This document shows positions 8,749 to 16,290 of a stretch of DNA of 64,000 nt, one piece after another. This stretch comes from Ruminococcus sp. (lineage in GTDB: Bacteria > Bacillota > Clostridia > Oscillospirales > Ruminococcaceae): the NCBI GenBank assembly GCA_015066705.1, contig SVNV01000004.1:1-64000 (forward strand). The letters run 5' to 3'. Position numbers and translations under genes: made by a program. How positions within the stretch are numbered: position 1 is the first letter of the stretch; each line of letters starts with the position of its first letter. The notes under the pieces are model-generated. The model saw nothing but the letters and a program-made list of their open reading frames with translations, was not told where the DNA came from and made no database searches.

Positions 8749-10572
8749 ATGGTAAGAGAAGATTTAAGAAACATAGCGATTATCGCTCACGTTGACCACG
8801 GTAAGACTACTCTCGTTGACCAGCTTTTAAAGCAGTCAGGTACTTTCAGAGAAAATCAGGTCGTAAGCGACAGAGTTATGGACTCAAATGACATTGAACG
8901 TGAAAGAGGCATTACTATTCTTGCAAAGAACACCTCTATTATGTATAAAGACGTTAAAATAAACGTTATTGACACACCGGGACACGCTGACTTCGGAGGC
9001 GAGGTTGAACGTGTTCTTAAAATGGTAAACGGCGTTATTCTTCTTGTTGACGCTGCTGAAGGCCCTATGCCACAGACAAGATTCGTTTTGCAGAAAGCAC
9101 TTGAACTCGGTCACAAGATTATCGTTGTTGTAAACAAGATTGACAGACCTGACGCAAGACTTAACGAGGTTGGAGATGAAGTTTTAGAGCTTCTTATGGA
9201 CCTTGACGCTACCGACGAACAGCTTGACAGCCCTATTCTTTACTGTTCAGGCCGTGACGGTACAGCTTCACACAACCCTATGAATTTAGGTGAAAACCTC
9301 ATTCCTCTTCTTGATGAAATTTTAAACTACATTCCTGCACCTGACCTTGACGACGAAGGCAGTATGCAGTACCTTGTTTCTTCTGTTGACTACAACGAAT
9401 ACGTTGGAAGAATTGCTATCGGAAGAATTGAACGTGGCGTTATGAAGGTTAATCAGGAGGTTACAGTAGGTGACTTCCACCAGACAAAGAAGGAATACAG
9501 AGGAAAAATCGTAACAATGTATCAGATTCAGGGACTTAACAGAGTACCTTGCGAAACTGCAAAGGCAGGCGACATTGTTTGTATCAGCGGTCTTGAGAAC
9601 ATCACAATCGGCGATACTATCTGCGAATTCGGAAGCTTTGAGGCAGTTCCTTTTGTTAAGATTTCAGAGCCTACTGTTGAAATGACATTTTCAGTAAACG
9701 ACTCACCTTTCGCTGGCAGAGAGGGTAAATTTGTTACTTCACGTCACCTCCGTGACAGACTTTTCAAGGAACTTCTCAAGGACGTATCTTTAAGAGTTTC
9801 AGAAACAGACTCAACCGACAGCTTCAAGGTTGCTGGACGTGGCGAAATGCACCTTTCTATTCTCATTGAAAATATGAGACGTGAAGGCTACGAGCTGGGA
9901 GTTTCAACACCAAAGGTACTTTACAAGGAAGTTGAAGGAAAGCTTTGCGAACCTATTGAAAGACTTGTTATTGACGTTCCGGAAAACTGCGTTGGTTCAG
10001 TTATGGAAAAGCTGGGTTCAAGAAAGGGCGAGCTTCAGCAGATGACTCCTATTGGTTCAAGAATGCGACTTGAATTTTTAATTCCTGCAAGAGGACTTTT
10101 TGGATACAAGAGCGAATTTCTCACCGACACCAAGGGCGAAGGTATTATGAGCTCGGTATTCCACAGCTATCAGCAGTACAAGGGAGATATTCCAAGAAGA
10201 AACACAGGCTCACTTGTTGCTTTTGAAACAGGCACAGCTATTACCTACGGACTTTATAACGCTCAGGAGCGTGGCGAGCTTTTCATCACAGCAGGTACAC
10301 CTGTTTATGAGGGAATGATTGTTGGTGCATCACCTAAGTCTGAGGACCTTGTAGTAAATGTCTGCAAGAAAAAACACCTCACAAATACCCGTGCAAGCGG
10401 AAGTGACGACGCATTAAGACTTGTTCCGCCGAGAAATTTAAGCCTTGAGGACAGCCTTGAATTTTTGGCTGACGACGAGCTTTTAGAAGTTACACCTAAG
10501 TCAATCAGAATAAGAAAACGCACTCTCAACAACTCAATGAGAGCTAAAGAGAGAGCTAAAATCAACGGATAA
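8749..10572 (+). CDS. typA: Ribosome-associated GTPase TypA/BipA
   Basis: 607 aa, full length. G1 AHVDHGKTT, G2 region ERERGITILAKN, G3 DTPGHADFGGEV and G4 NKIDRPDA occupy the first ~190 residues. They are followed by the beta-barrel domain II, two EF-G-like domains and the TypA-specific C-terminal domain (LNNSMRAKERAKING at the end). It binds the ribosome at the EF-G site and assists 50S assembly and growth under stress such as cold. Single gene with its own promoter, and GGAGG upstream of the start. Confidence 0.97.
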   Translation: MVREDLRNIAIIAHVDHGKTTLVDQLLKQSGTFRENQVVSDRVMDSNDIERERGITILAKNTSIMYKDVKINVIDTPGHADFGGEVERVLKMVNGVILLVDAAEGPMPQTRFVLQKALELGHKIIVVVNKIDRPDARLNEVGDEVLELLMDLDATDEQLDSPILYCSGRDGTASHNPMNLGENLIPLLDEILNYIPAPDLDDEGSMQYLVSSVDYNEYVGRIAIGRIERGVMKVNQEVTVGDFHQTKKEYRGKIVTMYQIQGLNRVPCETAKAGDIVCISGLENITIGDTICEFGSFEAVPFVKISEPTVEMTFSVNDSPFAGREGKFVTSRHLRDRLFKELLKDVSLRVSETDSTDSFKVAGRGEMHLSILIENMRREGYELGVSTPKVLYKEVEGKLCEPIERLVIDVPENCVGSVMEKLGSRKGELQQMTPIGSRMRLEFLIPARGLFGYKSEFLTDTKGEGIMSSVFHSYQQYKGDIPRRNTGSLVAFETGTAITYGLYNAQERGELFITAGTPVYEGMIVGASPKSEDLVVNVCKKKHLTNTRASGSDDALRLVPPRNLSLEDSLEFLADDELLEVTPKSIRIRKRTLNNSMRAKERAKING

Positions 10573-10581
10573 GATAAAAGT

Positions 10582-10612
10582 AAAAGGACACCGAGAGGTG
10601 TCCTTTTTTATT
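10582..10612 (+). terminator. typA terminator
   Basis: Arms AAAAGGACACC / GGTGTCCTTTT with loop GAGA, then a T-run. Confidence 0.9.
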
Positions 10613-10626
10613 TTATGATAAGTTAT

Positions 10627-10786
10627 GGGTTCAAGCCCCATGATTCAAAATAAAATTAGAAAAGGATACAACAAAACCAGACGAAATATTAATTCCGAGC
10701 TACACAAAATAAAAATCCCTCACAGATTTCTCTGCGAGGGAGATGGATGCAAACGTCACGTTTGCTGGTCTGAGTGACGGGACTTG
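10627..10786 (-). repeat. tRNA-3'-end repeat unit 1 (distal): partial tRNA-Pro copy + hairpin + terminator + tail
   Basis: Near-identical to 10889-11047 on the same strand. Read on the minus strand it begins with 21 nt identical to tRNA-Pro from T-loop C56 to A76 (10766-10786). Next come a hairpin GCAAACGTGACGTTTGC, a terminator with arms CCCTCGCAGA / TCTGTGAGGG and a T-run, and an AT-rich tail ending GCTTGAACCC, the inverted T-loop of tRNA-Pro. The rest of the tRNA is absent, so this is not a tRNA gene. Confidence 0.9.
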
Positions 10787-10888
10787 CCACCTGCTTACGC
10801 AGGCTAACGGCTTGCACCACAAGGGTGCTACGCCCTACTCACTAAAAACAGTCCAGCGGACTGTTTTCTTAACGCTCGCAGCCCTCTC
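10787..10888 (-). repeat. Shared core module (copy 1) between the tRNA-Pro repeats
   Basis: About 100 bp, closely matching 55900-56000 next to tRNA-Ser. On the minus strand: GAGAGGGCT, GCGAGCGTTAAG, a perfect hairpin AAAACAGTCC / GGACTGTTTT, AGTGAGTAGGGCG, hairpin GCACC-cttgt-GGTGC, then hairpin CCTGC-gtaa-GCAGG, directly joined to the partial tRNA copy. No plausible protein is encoded; the 76-aa ORF that runs through it on the plus strand is an artefact of the repeat. Confidence 0.85.
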
Positions 10889-11026
10889 GGGTTCAAGCAC
10901 CATGATTCAAAATAAAATTAAAAAGGATACAACAAAACCAGACGAAATATTAATCCCGAGCTACACAAAATAAAAATCCCTCACAGATTTCTCTGCGAGG
11001 GATATGGATGCAAACGTCACGTTTGC
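10889..11026 (-). repeat. tRNA-3'-end repeat unit 2 (proximal): hairpin, terminator and tail directly after tRNA-Pro
   Basis: Same hairpin GCAAACGTGACGTTTGC, same terminator and same AT-rich tail as unit 1, placed immediately after the CCA end of the complete tRNA-Pro. Together with the tRNA 3' part it gives a ~160-bp direct repeat with unit 1. The hairpin plus T-run probably terminates tRNA-Pro transcription. Confidence 0.88.
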
Positions 11027-11103
11027 TGGTCTGAGTGACGGGACTTGAACCCACGGCCTCTACCACCCCAAGGTAGCGCTCTACCAAGCTGAGCTACACC
11101 CAG
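11027..11103 (-). tRNA. tRNA-Pro (anticodon GGG)
   Basis: Acceptor CTGGGTG pairs with CACTCAG (C1-G72 as in bacterial tRNA-Pro), D-arm GCTC / GAGC, anticodon stem CTACC / GGTAG around TTGGGGT, and T-arm GTGGG-TTCAAGT-CCCGT. A73 and CCA are encoded. Confidence 0.93.
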
Positions 11104-11114
11104 ACGACTTTTAA

Positions 11115-11143
11115 AGTATAACATATCTGCTTTTAAATTTCAA
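11115..11143 (-). promoter_or_regulatory. Promoter of tRNA-Pro
   Basis: On the minus strand TTGAAA, 17 bp, TATACT, 11 bp before the tRNA. Confidence 0.8.
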
Positions 11144-11155
11144 TAGCGAAAAACA

Positions 11156-11190
11156 AAAAATCCACCCGATTTGTCAGGTGGATTCTTCTG
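11156..11190 (-). terminator. Rubrerythrin terminator
   Basis: Arms AATCCACC / GGTGGATT flanked by an A-run that becomes a U-run on the minus strand. Confidence 0.8.
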
Positions 11191-11202
11191 TTAAGTAAGG
11201 TA

Positions 11203-11748
11203 TTATCCGAAATATCTGTCAAAAAGTCCCTTGAAGCCACAGCCGTGTCTTGCTTCGTCCTTAGCCATTTCGTGAACTGTGTCGTGAATTGCATCATAAC
11301 CAAGTTCCTTAGCTCTTCTTGCAAGTACCATTTTGCCTTCGCAAGCACCGTTTTCAGCCATATATCTCATTTCGAGATTCTTCTTTGTTGAGTCAGTTAC
11401 AACTTCACCAAGAAGCTCTGCAAACTTAGCAGCGTGCTCAGCTTCTTCCCAAGCAGCCTTTTCATAGTAAAGGCCTACTTCAGGATAGCCTTCTCTGTAC
11501 GCAACTCTTGCCATTGCAAGATACATACCAACTTCGCTACATTCACCGTTGAAGTTTTCACGGAGCATCTGAACAACTTCCTCGTCAAGACCCTGAGCAA
11601 CGCCAACTTTATGCTGGTCAGCCCAAACAAGCTCTTCTGCAACAGCCTTATTGAACTTTGAAGCAGGAACGCCACACTGTGGGCACTTTTCAGGTGCATT
11701 TTCTCCTTCGTAAACATAACCACATACTGAACAAATCCACTTTGTCAT
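11203..11748 (-). CDS. Reverse rubrerythrin (N-terminal rubredoxin + ferritin-like di-iron domain)
   Basis: 181 aa from [16 protein letters not shown], with GGAGG upstream; longer in-frame starts lie in the promoter region. Residues 1-35 form a rubredoxin-type knuckle (CSVCG ... CPQCG), and the remaining ~145 residues are the four-helix di-iron domain with Glu/His ligands ([38 protein letters not shown]). This domain order is the reverse of classic rubrerythrin and matches the NADH-peroxide reductase system of clostridia. It would detoxify H2O2 and possibly O2 in an anaerobe. Single gene with its own promoter. Confidence 0.93.
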   Translation of the reverse strand: MTKWICSVCGYVYEGENAPEKCPQCGVPASKFNKAVAEELVWADQHKVGVAQGLDEEVVQMLRENFNGECSEVGMYLAMARVAYREGYPEVGLYYEKAAWEEAEHAAKFAELLGEVVTDSTKKNLEMRYMAENGACEGKMVLARRAKELGYDAIHDTVHEMAKDEARHGCGFKGLFDRYFG

Positions 11749-11816
11749 AAAACATACCTCCACGTTATAAATAAATTTTTTCGTAATCTCTTTTTCAGCT
11801 CTCTTGCTGTAATTAA

Positions 11817-11845
11817 AGTATACCACACGAGTATACATTTGTCAA
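11817..11845 (-). promoter_or_regulatory. Promoter of reverse rubrerythrin
   Basis: On the minus strand TTGACA, 17 bp, TATACT. The spacer contains a second GTATAC so that two TATAC units lie about 13 bp apart; a repressor site there is possible but not shown. Confidence 0.8.
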
Positions 11846-11891
11846 CAGGAAATTTCATTAACTTTTTGTGAACAAAACTCCCCTCCCTCTG

Positions 11892-11920
11892 TTGACAAAA
11901 GAATAAAATGATAGTATAAT
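11892..11920 (+). promoter_or_regulatory. Promoter of the 53-aa membrane protein-ung unit
   Basis: Consensus-perfect TTGACA, 17 bp, TATAAT. Confidence 0.88.
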
Positions 11921-11953
11921 TTTAAAGGAAAATAATATAAAGGAATGATATAT

Positions 11954-12115
11954 ATGGCACTTAACAAAAAATCCTACAAAAGACCTCAGATGGACCAAAA
12001 GCTTCTTGCTGAAAAGAAGGAAAAGAGAAAGGCTCTTGTTATGAGAATTGTTGCTCTTGGGCTTGCAGGAATTCTGATTCTTGGTGTTGCAATTTCTGCA
12101 ATTATGGGAATGTAA
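11954..12115 (+). CDS. Small single-pass membrane protein (53 aa), unknown function
   Basis: Sequence begins MALNKKSYKRPQMDQKLLAE. The first ~30 residues are strongly basic and polar (KEKRKALVMR), then about 20 hydrophobic residues (IVALGLAGILILGVAISAI) form one membrane helix, with inside-positive topology. An AAAGGAA site lies a few bases upstream and a consensus promoter 34 bp upstream. The stop is one base from the ung start, so ung is read from the same transcript and probably by re-initiation. Function unknown. Confidence 0.8.
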   Translation: MALNKKSYKRPQMDQKLLAEKKEKRKALVMRIVALGLAGILILGVAISAIMGM

Positions 12116-12116
12116 T

Positions 12117-12785
12117 ATGGTTAATTTAGGAAATGACTGGGACGAAATTTTAGCTTATGAATTCCAGAAGGATTATTATCTTAAAATCCGCGAAATCTTA
12201 AAGCGAGAATATGCTCAGCAGAAGATTTATCCTGATATGTACGATATTTTCAACGCACTCAGGTACACACCTTACCACGATGTAAAGGTTGTGATTATAG
12301 GTCAGGACCCATATCATCAACCGGGACAGGCACACGGGCTTTGTTTCTCAGTAAAAAAGGGTGTGGCTATTCCACCGTCATTACAGAATATTTACAAGGA
12401 GCTTCACGCTGATTTACAGCTACCGATACCGTCACACGGCGAGCTTACAAGCTGGGCGCATCAGGGAGTGTTAATGCTCAACAATGTGCTTACCGTCAGA
12501 GACAGCCAGCCAAATTCACACAAAAGCATTGGCTGGGAAATCTTCACCGACAAGGTAATTGAGATTCTGAACACACGAGAAAAACCTGTTGTATTTATGC
12601 TGTGGGGTGCAAATGCACGAAAAAAAGCAGAGCTTATAACAAACCCTGCTCATTTGAAGCTTGTCGCTGCACACCCAAGTCCTTTGTCTGCATACAACGG
12701 ATTTTTCGGCTGCAAGCATTTTTCAAAAGCTAATAAATTTCTTGCTGAAAACGGTATGAAGCCTATTGATTGGGCAATAGAATAA
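12117..12785 (+). CDS. ung: Uracil-DNA glycosylase (family 1)
   Basis: 222 aa from MVNLGNDWDEIL. Family-1 motifs are complete: catalytic water-activating loop GQDPYHQPGQAHGLCFSV, SWAHQGVLMLNNVLTV, and the HPSPLSA DNA-intercalation loop. It removes uracil from DNA at the start of base-excision repair. The start is chosen because it directly follows the stop of the 53-aa gene and the extended frame upstream overlaps that gene. Followed by a good terminator. Confidence 0.96.
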   Translation: MVNLGNDWDEILAYEFQKDYYLKIREILKREYAQQKIYPDMYDIFNALRYTPYHDVKVVIIGQDPYHQPGQAHGLCFSVKKGVAIPPSLQNIYKELHADLQLPIPSHGELTSWAHQGVLMLNNVLTVRDSQPNSHKSIGWEIFTDKVIEILNTREKPVVFMLWGANARKKAELITNPAHLKLVAAHPSPLSAYNGFFGCKHFSKANKFLAENGMKPIDWAIE

Positions 12786-12802
12786 CACTACATATACAAA
12801 AC

Positions 12803-12843
12803 AATGCACTTCGGAAAATAATCCGCAGTGCATTTTTATTTTT
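12803..12843 (+). terminator. ung terminator
   Basis: Arms AATGCACT-CGGA / TCCG-AGTGCATT, then TTTTTATTTTT. Confidence 0.85.
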
Positions 12844-12845
12844 AT

Positions 12846-12892
12846 AAAACAAAACGGAGCATAGTTTCCTACGCTCCGCAAATAATTACTTA
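12846..12892 (-). terminator. pflA terminator
   Basis: On the minus strand arms CGGAGC / GCTCCG closing a partly paired stem, then TTTTGTTTTAT. It ends the pflB-pflA unit. Confidence 0.75.
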
Positions 12893-12902
12893 TAATTGTG
12901 CA

Positions 12903-13604
12903 TCAGTTAAGGTATGCCTGTAATTTATCAAGCTCTTCCTTAGCCGTTTCAGAATACTCCGTAAGCGGGAACTTAATACCTAAGTTATCGTACTTAACAA
13001 CGCATAATTTTCTGAAAGGTAAAAGCTCAACCTTTGTGATATTCGGATTATCGTTCTTTATAGCTCTGAGCTTTCTGATATTTTCATAGTTATCGTTTAT
13101 ATCAGGAACTATAACCTGTCTTATCCATGTAGGAACATTCATCTTTTTCAACTTTTTAAGAAAAGTCATAACCGGTTCCATCTTCCAATGGATATACTTT
13201 TCGTAATAGGCAGGGTTAGTCATCTTAACATCAAGCAGACACAAATCTGTTACTTCCATAAGCTTTTCAATCTTATCTGACCACATACCTCCGCTTGTAT
13301 CAAGACAGGTATGAATTCCGTTTTCCTTACAGAGTTTAAAAAGCTCAGTAACAAATTCTGCCTGAATAAGAGGTTCTCCTCCCGATACGGTAATTCCTCC
13401 CGCATCGCCGAAATACGCCTTATATCTCACAACCTTCTGGAAAATATCCTCCGCAGTATATTCCATTCCCTGTTGAAAATCCCATGTATCAGGATTATGA
13501 CAATATGCACAACGTAAAGGGCAGCCCTGCATAAACAGAACAAATCTTACTCCAGGTCCGTCAAGTGTACCAAGAGTCTGGATAGAATTGATTATTCCAA
13601 TCAT
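12903..13604 (-). CDS. pflA: Pyruvate formate-lyase activating enzyme
   Basis: 233 aa. Radical SAM cluster motif CPLRCAYC near residues 30-37, preceded by the family signature SIQTLGTLDGPGVRFVLFMQG. The GGE motif (ITVSGGEPLIQ) and later SAM-binding segments are present. It uses a 4Fe-4S cluster and S-adenosylmethionine to place the glycyl radical on PflB. It lies 34 bp downstream of pflB in the same transcription unit. Confidence 0.96.
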   Translation of the reverse strand: MIGIINSIQTLGTLDGPGVRFVLFMQGCPLRCAYCHNPDTWDFQQGMEYTAEDIFQKVVRYKAYFGDAGGITVSGGEPLIQAEFVTELFKLCKENGIHTCLDTSGGMWSDKIEKLMEVTDLCLLDVKMTNPAYYEKYIHWKMEPVMTFLKKLKKMNVPTWIRQVIVPDINDNYENIRKLRAIKNDNPNITKVELLPFRKLCVVKYDNLGIKFPLTEYSETAKEELDKLQAYLN

Positions 13605-13638
13605 AAAAACCGTCCTTTCCGTAGTTTTTTAAAGAAAA

Positions 13639-15876
13639 TCACATAGCCATATGGAATGTTCTCGAAATAACTTCCTTCTGCTGTTCTTTTGAAAGCTTAT
13701 GGAAGTTAACTGCATAGCCCGAAACTCTGATTGTAAGGTTAGGATAAGCAGTCGGGTCGTTATATGCTTCAATAAGCTTTTCCTTATTGAGAACATTTAC
13801 GTTGATGTGATGTGCCATCTGGCCAAAATATCCGTCGAGGATATTAACAAGGTTAACTGTTCTTTCGTCGTCAGTTTTTCCCAAAGTATCAGGAACTATT
13901 GAGAATGTATTTGAAATACCATCACGACAGCTTGCATAAGGAAGCTTTGCAACAGAGTTAAGAGATGCAAGAGCACCGTTTGTTTCTCTGTTATGCATTG
14001 GGTTTGCACCCGGTGCAAAAGCCTCGCCCTTCTTTCTTCCGTCAGGGGTAGAGCCTGTCTTCTTTCCGTAAACAACGTTTGAAGTAATTGTAAGTGCAGA
14101 AAGAGTATGAATAGCATTTCTGTAAGTAGGAGTCTTACAAAGCTCACTATGAACCTTTTCGACAAGTCCTACTGCAATAGAATCAACCCTGTCATCGTCG
14201 TTTCCGAACTTAGGGAAATCCCCTGTTGTTTCAAAATCAACGATATATCCATTTTCATTTCTGATTGTCTTTACGTCTGCATACTTGATTGCACTCATTG
14301 AGTCAGCCGCTACCGAAAGACCTGCAACACCGAATGCCATGAGCCTTTCAACTGCTGTATCGTGAAGCGCCATCTGTGTCTTTTCGTAAGCATATTTATC
14401 GTGCATATAGTGGATAACGTTCATTGTGTTGACATAGAGTTTACAGAGCCATTCAAGGTAAACCTCTACTCTTTCCTTAACTGTTTCATAGTTAAGCTCG
14501 TCATCAGTAAGAGGCTCCATCTGTGGTCCGATATGTGCGTCAAAAACATTATCATAGCCACCGTTAAGTGCCAGAAGCATAAGCTTAGGCAGGTTGAATC
14601 TTGCACCAAAGAACTGCATCTGCTTGCCGATTTTCATAGCAGAAACACAGCAGGCAATTCCGTAATCGTCTCCGTAAAGCGGTCTCATAAGGTCGTCGTT
14701 TTCATACTGAATTGAGTCAGTATCGATAGAAACCTTTGCGCAGAATTTCTTAAAGCCTTCAGGAAGCTTTTCGCTCCACAAAACTGTAAGGTTTGGCTCA
14801 GGAGCAGAACCAAGATTATAGAGTGTATTGAGGATTCTGAAAGATGTCTTGGAAACAAGAGTTCTTCCGTCTTCACCCATACCGCCTACACTTTCGGTAA
14901 TCCACATAGGGTCACCACCGAAAAGCTCGTTGTATTCAGGAGTTCTTAAATGTCTTGCCATTCTCAGCTTCATTACGAAATGGTCAATAAGCTCCTGTGC
15001 ACCCTGCTCGTCAAGAAGTCCGTTTTTAATATCTCTTTCGATATACACGTCAAAGAATGTAGCAACTCGTCCCAGCGACATAGCAGCTCCATTCTGTTCC
15101 TTATTTGTAGCGAGGTATGCAAAATAAGTCCACTGAACAGCTTCTTTTGCATTTTTAGCAGGCTGTGAAATATCATAGCCATACATCTCAGCCATTTTCT
15201 TTGTAAGCTTCAGGAAGTTAATCTGCTGATAAAGCTCTTCAGAAAGTCTGATATTTTCAGCATCCATAAGATTAAAGCCGATATTTTTCTTGTCCTGTGA
15301 CTTCATTTCAATCAGCTTATCAATTCCGTAAAGAGCAACTCGTCTGTAATCTCCGATAATTCTTCCTCTGCCGTATGCGTCAGGAAGACCTGTAATAATT
15401 CCACAGTGACGTGCAGCCTTCATCTCGTCTGTATAAACTCTGAAAACGCCGTCATTATGAGTTGTTCTGTATGTAAAGTAATCTTCAATTTCCTGTCCCA
15501 GATGTCTGCCGTATGCCTCACAAGCACTTCTTGCCATACGGATTCCGCCAAAGGGGTTTACCCCTCTTTTAAGCGGTGAATCTGTCTGAAGTCCTACGAT
15601 AAGCTCGTTTTCTTTGTCAAGATATCCCGGTGCATAGTTACAAAGTGATGAAACTGTTGATGTGTCAATATCAAGCACACCGTTATTTTCCATTTCTTCC
15701 TTAAGAAGAACATTAAGTTTATCCATCAGCTTATTGGTTCTGTCGGTAGGCCCGCACAAAAACTCAGCGTCGCCCTCGTAAGCCTTATAATTCTGCTGAA
15801 TAAAATCTCTTACATTGATTTCACTCTGCCAGAGTCCACCCTCAAAACCATTCCACTGTTCGTAATTCATGCTCAT
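13639..15876 (-). CDS. pflB: Formate C-acetyltransferase (pyruvate formate-lyase)
   Basis: 745 aa, normal length. The adjacent active-site cysteines are in [15 protein letters not shown], and the glycyl radical loop RVSGYAVNF lies close to the C-terminus. It converts pyruvate and CoA to acetyl-CoA and formate; the formate feeds fermentation and 10-formyl-tetrahydrofolate for purine synthesis. The start MSMNYEQW is preceded by GAAAGGAAGGA at a good distance; MNYEQW two codons later is an alternative. Controlled by the ZTP riboswitch in its leader. Confidence 0.97.
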   Translation of the reverse strand: MSMNYEQWNGFEGGLWQSEINVRDFIQQNYKAYEGDAEFLCGPTDRTNKLMDKLNVLLKEEMENNGVLDIDTSTVSSLCNYAPGYLDKENELIVGLQTDSPLKRGVNPFGGIRMARSACEAYGRHLGQEIEDYFTYRTTHNDGVFRVYTDEMKAARHCGIITGLPDAYGRGRIIGDYRRVALYGIDKLIEMKSQDKKNIGFNLMDAENIRLSEELYQQINFLKLTKKMAEMYGYDISQPAKNAKEAVQWTYFAYLATNKEQNGAAMSLGRVATFFDVYIERDIKNGLLDEQGAQELIDHFVMKLRMARHLRTPEYNELFGGDPMWITESVGGMGEDGRTLVSKTSFRILNTLYNLGSAPEPNLTVLWSEKLPEGFKKFCAKVSIDTDSIQYENDDLMRPLYGDDYGIACCVSAMKIGKQMQFFGARFNLPKLMLLALNGGYDNVFDAHIGPQMEPLTDDELNYETVKERVEVYLEWLCKLYVNTMNVIHYMHDKYAYEKTQMALHDTAVERLMAFGVAGLSVAADSMSAIKYADVKTIRNENGYIVDFETTGDFPKFGNDDDRVDSIAVGLVEKVHSELCKTPTYRNAIHTLSALTITSNVVYGKKTGSTPDGRKKGEAFAPGANPMHNRETNGALASLNSVAKLPYASCRDGISNTFSIVPDTLGKTDDERTVNLVNILDGYFGQMAHHINVNVLNKEKLIEAYNDPTAYPNLTIRVSGYAVNFHKLSKEQQKEVISRTFHMAM

Positions 15877-15918
15877 ATATAATCCTTCCTTTCTCGATTA
15901 TCCGTCGTAAGCTGCCTT

Positions 15919-15955
15919 AAAAAAACAAAAAGACAGCCCACAAAAACGGACTGCC
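15919..15955 (-). terminator. Riboswitch-controlled terminator of pflBA leader
   Basis: On the minus strand arms GGCAGTCC / GGGCTGTC (G-U pairs allowed) followed by TTTTTGTTTTTTT. The 5' arm overlaps the conserved CTGGGC of the aptamer, so ligand binding and terminator formation should exclude each other. Confidence 0.85.
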
Positions 15956-16028
15956 CAGACGGTCGGCATAATACATAAAGTGTACCGCACTGTGTTAATT
16001 CACAATTCCGTCAGCGATACCGCTTATA
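15953..16028 (-). ncRNA. ZTP (pfl-type) riboswitch aptamer
   Basis: On the minus strand the leader contains CTGACGGAA near its 5' side (16006-16014) and GCCGACCGTCTGGGC at its 3' side (15953-15967). These are the two conserved blocks of the pfl/ZTP motif, with GACGG able to pair with CCGTC as the pseudoknot. The class senses ZTP/ZMP, which rises when 10-formyl-THF is short, and turns on one-carbon and purine genes including pfl. The identification is from remembered consensus. Confidence 0.82.
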
Positions 16029-16039
16029 GTCACATATTA

Positions 16040-16068
16040 AGTATAAACTAACCAGCTCATTTTGTCAA
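16040..16068 (-). promoter_or_regulatory. Promoter of pflB-pflA
   Basis: On the minus strand TTGACA, 17 bp, TATACT. It lies immediately upstream of the ZTP aptamer. Confidence 0.88.
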
Positions 16069-16223
16069 TCATCAAACCCCACAAACTTATTAAAGTATCT
16101 TTAACTTTTTTAAATATCTTTGTATATTTTACTATTCACCCGAAAATTCTGAATTTTGTCTTTGTTTTTGTGTCTAAAAAACGTCAGAAAATTTGTGCAA
16201 ATCTACAAAATGTACTAAAATCC

Positions 16224-16252
16224 TTGAAAATATTGCTTTTGAGTTGTATAAT
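16224..16252 (+). promoter_or_regulatory. Promoter of the PAS-GGDEF-EAL gene
   Basis: TTGAAA, 17 bp, TATAAT, about 39 bp before the chosen start. Confidence 0.78.
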
Positions 16253-16290
16253 TATACTATATATAATTATGATTTAAAGAGGTGAAAATC

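Noticed and set aside
10766..10786. Second tRNA-Pro gene or tRNA pseudogene
   Set aside because: Only 21 nt of the 3' end are present; the preceding sequence is the core module, identical in layout to the one at tRNA-Ser, so it is better treated as part of that element.
10743..10973. 76-codon plus-strand frame through the tRNA-Pro repeats
   Set aside because: It runs across the terminator, core module and partial tRNA on the opposite strand, has no ribosome binding site and no protein-like composition.
16062..16277. 71-codon frame upstream of the EAL gene
   Set aside because: Overlaps the pflBA promoter and the EAL promoter; no ribosome binding site.
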